Part shown: in pieces, positions 54,963-64,000 of the stretch
Position numbering within the stretch: the first letter of the stretch is position 1
Layout: each line of letters begins with the position of its first letter
NCBI RefSeq assembly: GCF_019320115.1
Contig: NC_089595.1
Span: 111,430,461-111,494,460 of the forward strand
Source of the DNA: Miscanthus floridulus
Taxonomy: Eukaryota > Streptophyta > Magnoliopsida > Poales > Poaceae
Direction of reading: 5' to 3'
DNA length: 64,000 nt
The notes under the pieces: model-generated
Seen by the model: only the letters and a program-made list of their open reading frames with translations
Told to the model about the DNA's origin: nothing
Databases searched by the model: none
Program-made: the position numbers and the translations under genes

Positions 54963-57900
54963 CTAGCGCTCCTCTGATGTGAACTTGTTCCAAGCATCCT
55001 GCAAAATAGGTGGCAGCAGGTGAGCAAAGTTTCTCTCCTTTGTTCCCGCTTCATTTACTGATATGATTGAATCATCGCATGACACAGGTAAGAGCGCGAA
55101 GCAGGAAAAGCCGTGCGTCCAGAAATGAAGTTTTTGCAGCAGCATTTCACCAATAAAAAAAAAAGTTGGTTTGCAGGCAATGCAAAGTCTTCGAACAGAC
55201 AGAGTTCCGGCAGGGCAAAAATGTGCATCAAGGGTCTGATAATAACTTGCAAAAGTTCTTTGCAATTGCCTTCGCAAATGTGCGTGCATTTTCCAGACTG
55301 GTGTGGTTAACAGGGACACAAAGCGCGCCAGCTTATGCATAAAAGGTTGAGAGAAAAAGGAATGACTCATGCAAAAGTGCAGGAAATTATCTAGGACGTT
55401 CCCAGAATTATCGCGAAATCAGAAACCGAAGTTCTAGAAACAAAGTACTCCTTGCAAGAGAGAAAAGGAGACTCTGGAAATGCAACCAGAAACAGAAAGG
55501 GTTGCTCTAATGGAGTTCCAAATGGACCAGAGCATTCCATATGGACAAAGCACATACCTTAAGAAGATCGAAAACCTTCTCGCAGATGTATTTCTGTCTG
55601 ATTGTAGCACCCCTTTGCTGCAATTTATCTGGATGGACACAAAGGGTTGCCTTCCTGTAAGCTTTCTTCACAGCAACAGCTGTAATGAGATCTGTTAGTG
55701 GCACCGGTTGCCAGCCACTATCGGCACCAAGAATCTGCCAGGGAAAACAGAGCAACACATGATAACCTTTTCCATGTTCTATGTTACGGATTTAAAGATG
55801 CATGAAATTTAACTGCTTACGTATTGCAACGTGGACAGCAAGGCCCTCAGATTTCCTTCCTTTCCATTTGACCATCTCTTGATCTCAGGATCCAGGAATT
55901 CAGACAGCCTCTGAAATACATAAACACCAATACTATGAATAAACGCAGATACAGTGAGACTGTTCTCTGTATGTAAATGCCTTACATGTTTCTCTGCTTG
56001 CTCTCTTTGAGCTAGCAGGTCCCGCATGTTCTTCTCAGCAAGCGCTTTTGTCTGAAAATAGGGAATGTGCACGTCACCAAACTACTGACAAACGTAAGGC
56101 AAAAAAATGAAATAAAACCCAGAAAGGAGTATCAGCTATACCACACGCTCAGCTGTGCGTTGATGCCTCTCTAATCTTGCTTTATGTCTTAAAGCGGACT
56201 CAACCTCAACCACAGCTGCCAACAAATATCAAAGAGCAGAAAATTAGAGTAGTAACAACCAAATATATTTTTACAAAATGCATGCAAGGCTTCCTCGGAA
56301 AACATGATTTACAATAAAGTCTTGAATATATTAAGTACCTCTGTTGCCGGAATCTGGGTTTCGAATGAAATTACCAGAAGTTGCCCTCTGAAATTGTGAC
56401 TCCTGTCGAATGTCCTGTATCCAGAATCAAAATTTATATCTAGTCAGCGATTTCTCTAAAAAGGGGAAACAAAAAGAAAACAAGGTTGCATAGTAGAGTC
56501 TGAATTTCAAACTGCATCACACAATGGACCATACCAACGAAATACACCTACCTGATTGGTGGACTTAAAACTCTCCTTGAAAGAGGATTTGTATCGTTCC
56601 CTCCGTTCTCTTGCCTCTGCGAGAGCCTTCTCAGCCTTCGCCTTTTCTATTGCCCGCTCCCGAGCTTCAGCAGTTGCTCGCTCAACTGCCGCACGTTCTG
56701 CTTTTATCCTAGCTTCTCTAGTAGCCCTTTGAGGAGCAGCTTCAACACTCGCTCTCTCTTCTTTCTCTCGGGCCTCTGCAGATGCCCGTTGCCGTGCAGC
56801 AGTAATTCTTTCCAAAGCCATCTTTTCTGCCTTTTCACGAGCTTCGGCAAATGCTCTCTCGTGTGCTTCTCTTGTCGCTCTTTCAACAGCAAGTCTATCC
56901 TTTTTACGCTCCCTCTCCCTTTCTGCCTCTTCCAATTTTCTTCTTTCCTTCTCTTCAGCAAGTTCTCTGTCTTTATCCAATTTCCTTCTTTCCTTCTCTT
57001 CGGCAAGTTCTTTTTCTTTCTCCAATTTCGTTCTTTCCTTCTCTTCGGCAAGTTCTCTTTCTTTCTCCAATTTCCTTCTTTCCTTCTCCTCAGCAAGTTC
57101 TCTTTCTTTCTCCAATCTCCTTTCGTTTTCTTTTTTCTCTTGTACTCTTTGAGAAGACCCTTTGTCCTTCTCACATGCACTATCTGCTGTCGTCATGTTC
57201 TCCCTCTCTTTGGTCCTCTGAACTCCATGTACCTCTTTTTTCCACGTCCCAATAGGAACTGATGTGGGAGCTTCAGCAGATTTAGTTACACCACACGTCG
57301 TCTCCAAGGGAGATGGTACATGCTCTGCCTTTGATATCCTTGCTGTAGTGTCTTTTTCTTCCATTATGATTGCCTTCTTATGATCTTCACATGTAGACCT
57401 TTCTGTTGGTAATTCTCTTTCTCCTCTGTTGGAAACCTCTCCGGCGCTATCACTTGTAGCTTTGATGACAACTTCATCGCCTGAAAGGGATTCAGATCCA
57501 ACTTCATCACAAGTTGTATCACGCTTTGCATCTACACCATTTTTTCCCCTGTTGGTGCTTTCAGATGAATTTTGGTCCAGGTTACAGTGAGCAGATCCTT
57601 CTTCAGTACCTGTGCACTCACTATTTTCTAATGCGGTTTCATCTGCTTCTTTGCCATTAATATCAGAGATAAATGCATCCATTCCTTCTTCCATGTTCTC
57701 CTCTTCACCATGCCCTAATGACCCATGCATTCCTTGATCCAGTTCTCTTTTGATCAACTTGCTAGCTACCTCAAATACATTCAGCATGTTTGATTCTTCT
57801 GGGTCCGCAAAGTTATCATTTTGTAGAATATCATCATTTGCATCTTTAGGACAATCAGCGTCCAGATCCACAATTGTTACCTCAGGGTGTGCACATGGAC

Positions 57901-60900
57901 CAACTTTCTTCTCAATTTCGAATTTCTGTACTTTTTCAGAGACTAAATTTATCTTGGCTCCTTTGTTATGGAAGTGTGATGGCAGCAAGAGCGATCCATC
58001 AATAAAGCTGAATTTTTCTCTTCCATAACTTTCAGCTTCCTGCTCAATTCTATTAGGTCCCCTCGTGAAAGCATCACATACATCAGATTCTTTAAGTTCT
58101 TCTAAAATCAATGATTTAATGTTACTTCCCTGGGAAATAGCAACATTAGATACATCTGAGGATTCCTGTAACTTTTCATTACTCCGAGAACTGTGTTGCA
58201 TCCCGCTATCGCAAGATACTTCTGGTGCCAGTTTACTGTTTGTGTCCTCTTGTGATGTTCCTGCTAATGGACTTAAATTTGGACTAATATTACCATGGTC
58301 TCTAAGATCACTGGCATTTACTGATGAGCAAGCCTCTGGTAATGAACCTGAGACATCCTTGAAGACATCCAGCTTTGTGGAGGCTCCACTTGTAGGAAGC
58401 TCAATACATTTATCAGTATCATGGCTTTCCTTAGCATTTTCCAGTGTTACAAGTCCCTCACCAATTGAATTATGAGTCTCTTGGTGTGCCATATTTTCTG
58501 TAGAAGGTTCTAAAATCACAGACACCCTATCTTTGTCCACTGGAGCCGTCTTGTTCTCCCCCAGATTTACATGTTTCACCCCCACATTCCTGCCATCATT
58601 AACCTCCCATGGTTTTTCATACCTGTCCAAGTCAGAGTCTGCTGCATTGAATTCAGTTTCCCTCTGATCATTGATGACACTAGTAATGGGATCCGTTTGC
58701 TTGCATTTATCACCTCCCTCTGTGACTTCATCAGTTTTGCATTTCTGATCATCTCCGGATAGCTCAAAAAAGTCATTACCTGACTTCCAGTTGCCTAGTT
58801 TCTCTAGTTCACTGGAAGTTTGACAGGACTCAGTGCAGTGTTGCAACATGTGCTGAGGCTTCTCCAATGGAAGTACCTTTTTCCCATTGTCATCGAAATG
58901 ATCTAATCTGACTGCACTTAACTTTTTATGCTTGTCAAACAAAGAATCATCAAGGTTCTTTTCTTCTTTCGATGACTTTTTCACCGATAGTTTTTGTTCG
59001 GAAGTATCGACATCTACAGAAATAGGAGACTTGATTTCCATAGACCTTGTGCTTCTAAGATGACTTGGCTTCTTCCGCAATTTAAAACTGTCACCTTTTC
59101 CCTCTAACAATGCTTTTGCAGCCTTTAACCTAGCTTCAGCAAAATCCATTGCCTCCTTCATAGCTGCTGATGCAGAAGTTGGATTGCCATCAACTTTCTT
59201 GTCAGTGTGAGGCATGTTGCTACTTGAAGTGGTATGTGCAGCAGAAGTTGGAGAGCAATTGTGGTTTACAATATTGACGCATCCTTTAGCTGCACTCTCT
59301 TTCTTGTTGAGCAGTTTAGGTTGCTGCCTCAATATTGGCTGTACTTTGATTGGTTGTGTCTGTGCATCACTGTCAGATACCCAAAGAAATGCATAATCAG
59401 GAGGTGTTACAGTACTGCGTGTTGAATGAATATCAGAGTTCTTGTGGTTTTCATTTGCTGATATACTTCCAGAAATAGGTGTCCACGATAGACTTTGTTG
59501 CTTCTGATCAACTGCAAAATCACTCTCAGGACTCCGCACACTCGTGTTAGCAGAGCTTGGGTTCTTATTATCATCATCATTGGCCATTGTGCCATTGTCA
59601 ATTCTCGAAACATGATTGATTGCTGTATCATGTGACAAATTGCGAGAATCAATCACAAAGTCCAACGAAGGTTTAGCTGTGCAGGTCGTCATCTCAATTA
59701 GATCATCGGGTCTCCTCTCAGTAGTTTTGTTATATGACACCACAAACTGCGGACTTTCTGTGTCTGGAGAGAAGGATATTGGAGAAAACTTATGGTCTTT
59801 AAAGTGCTGGCGATGATCCAGATTTTGATAGTGTTGATGAAGTATAGAAGGCTCATCCTCCAGCTGGCAGGATTCTTTTTTAAACGATGATCTGTTAATA
59901 CAAAAAGTTGACGGTAAACCATGTGACAGATAGGAAGCACAGATACACTTTTAACTACCAAAGTAGAACAATCATGTTACACTAAACATGTTGCTGAATT
60001 ACAGAATGCAGATTGAAAAATCAAACTTGATTGTTTTTGCTGGAATCACATTTTGCTGCATGTTATTTTCACTGAGATGCACTTCATATATAAGACAATA
60101 AATACAAATATTTGATGGTAATTACTGGCAGTAGATATTACAAATATAGCATATCGACATCACTCATTACCTTTATCAGCATCCTGTCAAAATGGATGCT
60201 GCAGCATACAACACTACAAGATATACATACGTTACAATCCCCAACCCCACCAAGTAACGCCTCTACTCATTATGGACAAGACCTAAAAGGGGAAAAAAAA
60301 AGCAAAGGAAATGGACCAGATGCAAAAGGAAATTGACCCGATTCCCATCTCCTATCTCACCTCCCGTGGTGGTTTACTCGTTTTCATTATCCATGCAATG
60401 CCCGTGGCCAGCTAGCCTCACCAGCTTATCAGATGTAGCTTGTTGGCCAGCAAGTTCATAGTGCGCCCATCCATGTTTAATGCATCCATTCCCTAGCAAT
60501 ATAACACATCAACCGGACATGCTAAAGTGTGGTTTGACCACTCTTGCACTGACCTGGCTGATTTACCCAACTACCACATCCTCTTCAGTTCCACATGTTC
60601 CTATTGTTGTGTAGCACTAGCTTCTTCCTCAGGAGGAAGCAGGGACTACTAGTTCCTTGGTTCTACTACAATCACTGGTAGATCTTTCACCAAATAATGG
60701 AGGAGCACCAACTCATTTGGCGCTATAAGGTGTGGTGGGCCCATGATTAAAAATCATCGCCAATGGTTACATGGAATCTATTAGGGAAGATTGGTTACAA
60801 CTGAATGAGACAGGGAAACTGCTCACATGGGCGAAAAACACAAATCAAGGGATGTCCATTTCTGTGCGTACCACTAACCATAGAAGAACATACAATATAC

Positions 60901-62236
60901 ATGCTTCCACCAACCAAAGTCAACCTTATACTTGATTTTAAGAAGCAGTGAAGATTATTTATCTATACCAAGCTTGCTTGACGAAATTCGTACCAATCCT
61001 ATGAATTTCGTTCACGTCAACTGTGGAAAACTTATTATCAATTCATCCTATCCTACATTCCTACTCTTCTTGAAAGTTCAACTTTGTTTGAACTCCATGG
61101 AAATAGACTGTGCTTGTAATGTCTGCAGACCGTATGAGGATCTCCACCAGGAGATTACAACCTAACACATACATCTTAATTCCAACAATATATACGAAGA
61201 TAGATAGGTCGCAAACGACGAGTCCTTAACAGAAACCCCCAAATGCCACAGAAGCACCAAAAAGAAAGGTGCAAATGACAACACCTGATGGCACCATTTC
61301 ACGCCAAGCCGAATAATGAGCGAGCAGAAAAGGCTCTGCTTTCCCCTCAAAGAAGGAAGACACCTTTACGAACTAGAAAATGCAAAACTGTCCAGAAACG
61401 CTTAATGCTGCATAAGCAGCTACTCCAACACAAACAACACTCTGGACGGAGAGCAAAGCGGTGTAAAAAAGGAGGATCGGACGGAAGAGGCACCTTTTCG
61501 ACGAGAAGAACGGAAGATGTGCAAGGTAGAAAGCCCGCAAATCCCCACCCCCAATCTACCCACCAGCAGACTACGACGTGACACGGTCGCATTTCCGAAT
61601 GGAGAAAGCAAATCGTGAACCCCACTCAAGGCCGTCTTTCAAATCCACGTCTGCAAACGAAGAACGCCCAAACCGGGGAAGCAGCAAAGGCCGCGCGCAC
61701 TGTTCACCCAGCCGGAAACACACACACACAGGCAGGCGATGAATGTCGGGGTGGGTCAGAGGGAGGGAGCGCGTGCAGCACAGCACAGACCTGGTGGAGC
61801 TCCCGCTGGACGAGGCGATCTCCGGGTCCGTATCCCTGGCAGCCTCGGGCTCGGGCTCGCGCTGCGGCGCGCCGAAGAGGTCCTCGTACGGCAGCGCGAA
61901 GTCGGCAAAGTCGAAGCGGCCGAAGATCTCCCCGTAGTCCCCCTTCCCGCGGCATGCGAAGAAGCCGCCGGCGCCGGCGCTGGAGGCGGGCGCAGGCGGC
62001 AGGTCGAGGTACGGGATGGAGCAGGTCGCGGCGACGCCGCCGAACACCTCGGCGTAGTCCAGCGGCGCGCCCCCGAACGGCGCCGCGAAGCGCGGCGGCC
62101 CGCCGAACACGTCCCCGTACGCCGCCCGTGCCGCCGCCGCTCCTCCTCCTCCGCCACCAACGCCCGCCGCTCCCGTCGCCACCGCCGCCGCGGCTGCCTT
62201 CCGGTGGTGCCTCCTCTCCCTCCGCGCCGCCTCCAT
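54963..62236 (-). CDS. AUL1: Auxilin-like J-domain protein, complete 8-exon gene
   Basis: Auxilin-type proteins recruit Hsc70 through their J-domain to strip clathrin from coated vesicles. Coding exons 5' to 3': 62236-61791, 59891-56552, 56414-56339, 56215-56142, 56051-55986, 55910-55821, 55734-55558 and 54998-54963. All are GT-AG and in phase, 4305 nt, about 1434 residues, similar to Arabidopsis auxilin-like proteins. The N terminus is Ala/Gly-rich with YGDVFGG, YAEVFGG and YGEIFG motifs; the long second exon is mostly disordered and ends in a highly charged coiled-coil region with 15-residue repeats. The C terminus carries the J-domain with the essential HPD (CVHPDKLQQ) and ends FTSEER. The frame opens with GTG codons upstream, but the first ATG is at 62236. 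No defect was found. Confidence 0.94.
56932..57111 (-). repeat. Four 45-bp tandem units inside auxilin exon 2
   Basis: Units at 56932, 56977, 57022 and 57067 encode copies of [15 protein letters not shown]. The phase is kept, so the protein stays in frame. They lengthen the charged helix ahead of the J-domain. Confidence 0.9.
59892..61790 (-). other. Auxilin gene intron 1
   Basis: A 1.9-kb intron. I see no gene or clear transposon in it. Confidence 0.6.
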
Positions 62237-62935
62237 GGCCGCCACGCGCGAGCGCGCTACCCCCTAGACCCTCGCCCACCCTCCGTGCACAGGGGTTTGG
62301 GGGAGGGAAGGATGGAGGAGAGGAATGGAGAGGGAGGCGAGCGCTGCGCGAGGTCAGAGTGGGAGGAGACGAAGCGCAGGCAGGCGGGCAGGGCTTTACT
62401 CGGGAGTCCCGGTGTTTGGGACGGTGTCCGTCCGTGTTTTGCCACTAAAAAAACCGCCGCGCCTGTGTCGCCTCGTCCTTATGGGGCATGGCAAATGGCA
62501 ATCAGCATGGGCGCCACGGTGGGGAGCGGGAGCGGGAGCGCGGAGGGCTGCTGCGGCGGCCATACCAACAAACAGCTCTCGTAACAAATCAATTGTACTT
62601 TCAACTTTCAACTTTCGGTCATGACTTATCGACCAAACGAACAGAGCAATATGTTGACGCGGGCTGTTTCGGCCGCGCGGAAAAGCGTTGTCTTGCCGGA
62701 GCGGATAGCGGAATGGAATGGATGGGCTAGCGGGTCCGACCGTCCCGTCTCAGGAGGGGGCATGGCCGAAACCACGTCGGCGCGGGTCCTTGTCGCTTGC
62801 TGCCTGATGCCAGCTACGGGGGTGTTGCAAGACGGCGGCGGCTTTGTGGTTTTCACCATGGCCACGCTTTGGCTTTGGGTTGGGTTGTGGCGGCGATGGT
62901 GGTGGGATCAATCGTTTTTGGCACGCTTCTAGGTA
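62237..62935 (-). promoter_or_regulatory. Auxilin 5' flank (CpG-rich)
   Basis: A GC-rich leader and promoter-like stretch upstream of the ATG at 62236. ORFs here on both strands are GC artefacts. No clear TATA box was found. Confidence 0.45.
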
Positions 62936-63179
62936 CTCCCTCCGTCCCTAAAAGAGGGTCATTCTGAGATTTTGAAGGAGTACCAAGAAAACCATGATTG
63001 CTCTACCTTCACGTCGTTCAAGCTCTCTCACTCAGACAGTGTCTCTACCGATGAGTGGTGAGACAAGTAGCTGAACCATGGCAGTGGTAGGTGTGCGATC
63101 CACAAGACTGCATCAAACAACACTCTATAAGGGACAGCTTTTGAAAGCTAGAACGACTTTATTTTTGGTACAAAGGGAG
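62936..63179. mobile_element. Stowaway MITE
   Basis: 244 bp with ends CTCCCTCCGTCCC and GGTACAAAGGGAG and flanking TA (62934-62935, 63180-63181). Confidence 0.87.
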
Positions 63180-63181
63180 TA

Positions 63182-64000
63182 GGTTTTGTGCAGGGGTACT
63201 CATTTGTGTTTCCGACCTAGTACAAAGTACTAGTACCAGCGTGCTAGATAGATCGAGTGAACCAAACATGACGTTAGATAGGGTAAAATGTCATTTTTTA
63301 TCTTGAAATGTATGTTAAGACAACATAGATGTACCAATTGCCATGGCAAATTTGGTAAAATATCAGGCGATATTATATTGGTAGCTACCATTATGCTCTG
63401 GGCCATATAAGGGTGCACATACGTACGTGCATGCGATCTCATCTGTGCCATGCAGATCGCCGCCTCCACCATCCGATTTGCCATGGACGAACGACAAATG
63501 CCTCTCGAATGCACTCGGGACATGATAAATAGATATACGTTATCCGAACATGATGCCTTACGTGGCCAAGTCGAATGACGTTAACGTGTTAACATGATGT
63601 GTGGTTTTTTTGTCCGCCGAGTTGTACCTCTTTCTTTTTCCTCGGGATTTTTCTTTAACGGATCTCGTAACGGCTAAGATTAGATGATATTCTTTTTGTC
63701 TCCAAATATTCGACAACATTTGACTCATTCGGTGAACACATTTCAAACAACTTACTTCCCCATCCGGGGGGGGGGGGGGGAATCTAATTACGACCGAATG
63801 CCAAGTAAAATTATTTTGAGATAGGCTAAATTTATAACAAAAATATCAATATCTATAATAAATCAGATTTGGTATTAAATATATTTTTATAATATACTTT
63901 ATCCTATAGATATATTGATATTTTTTTGAAGAGAAAGATAGATAGACTTCATCTTATAGATATATTGATATCTTTTTTTGAAAAAAAAGAGATAGGTGTA
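63182..64000. other. AT-rich right edge
   Basis: No gene seen. It contains a run of 15 G (63766-63780) and a repeat of about 55 bp, TTATAGATATATTGATAT-TTTTTTTGAA, at about 63903 and 63954. Confidence 0.5.

Noticed and set aside
56729..57262. Plus-strand ORF of 177 codons rich in Phe, Leu and Ser
   Set aside because: It is the antisense of the charged Glu/Lys/Arg repeats in auxilin exon 2.
61615..62584. Plus-strand ORFs of about 280 codons over the auxilin 5' end
   Set aside because: They mirror the real minus-strand exon 1, which has clear auxilin motifs and correct splicing.
63766..63780. G-run as a G-quadruplex or regulatory site
   Set aside because: A single homopolymer of 15 G, possibly of uncertain length in the assembly; no gene context. 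A similar run of about 13 G at 41337-41349 was rejected for the same reason.

Overview
This window is nuclear DNA from a grass, most likely a panicoid (Saccharum, Miscanthus or Sorghum-like). The evidence is intron-rich plant genes, Tekay, Reina and Tat-lineage Ty3/gypsy retroelements, and dense Stowaway, Tourist and hAT MITEs typical of grasses. The genus is an inference, not something the sequence proves.

Three host genes can be rebuilt exon by exon. CCT8 (chaperonin CCT theta subunit, minus strand, 17899-22364) has 13 coding exons that sum to 548 codons plus a stop. SMT1 (sterol C-24 methyltransferase, plus strand, exon 1 at 33959 and exons 2-12 at 45510-48637) sums to 345 codons plus a stop, but a Reina retrotransposon splits its exon 1. 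An auxilin-like J-domain protein (minus strand, 54963-62236) has 8 exons and about 1434 codons. A kinase C-lobe with no N-lobe (51676-52172) and a zf-RVT relic (49594-50340) are gene remnants.

Layout: 1-10509 is the 3' part of a decayed Tekay/Del chromovirus. Its roughly 4-kb 3' LTR carries a nested gag-protease-only element (6333-9726, target duplication CCTAG). 10750-15356 holds a plant-mobile-domain pseudogene and a MULE transposase that is in frame throughout but has five stops. 16245-17662 is a 1.4-kb palindrome next to the 3' end of CCT8; a SINE sits in CCT8 intron 4. 23176-33176 is a 10-kb non-autonomous Tat-lineage element (target duplication GATAT) lying between the divergent CCT8 and SMT1 genes. 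34007-39914 is the Reina element (target duplication GAGGG). SMT1 intron 1 contains a Helitron 3' end at 40303 with captured gene pieces on its strand. The rest is genes and MITEs.

The most notable signals are: (1) 25 of 29 in-frame stops across three unrelated transposons are TAG, as expected from C-to-T decay at methylated CAG (CHG) sites; (2) the downstream reading frame of SMT1 is intact although its first exon carries an old insertion; (3) the two Reina LTRs have decayed very unequally; (4) the near-perfect palindrome has TATA-like sites facing inward, so it could yield hairpin RNA.
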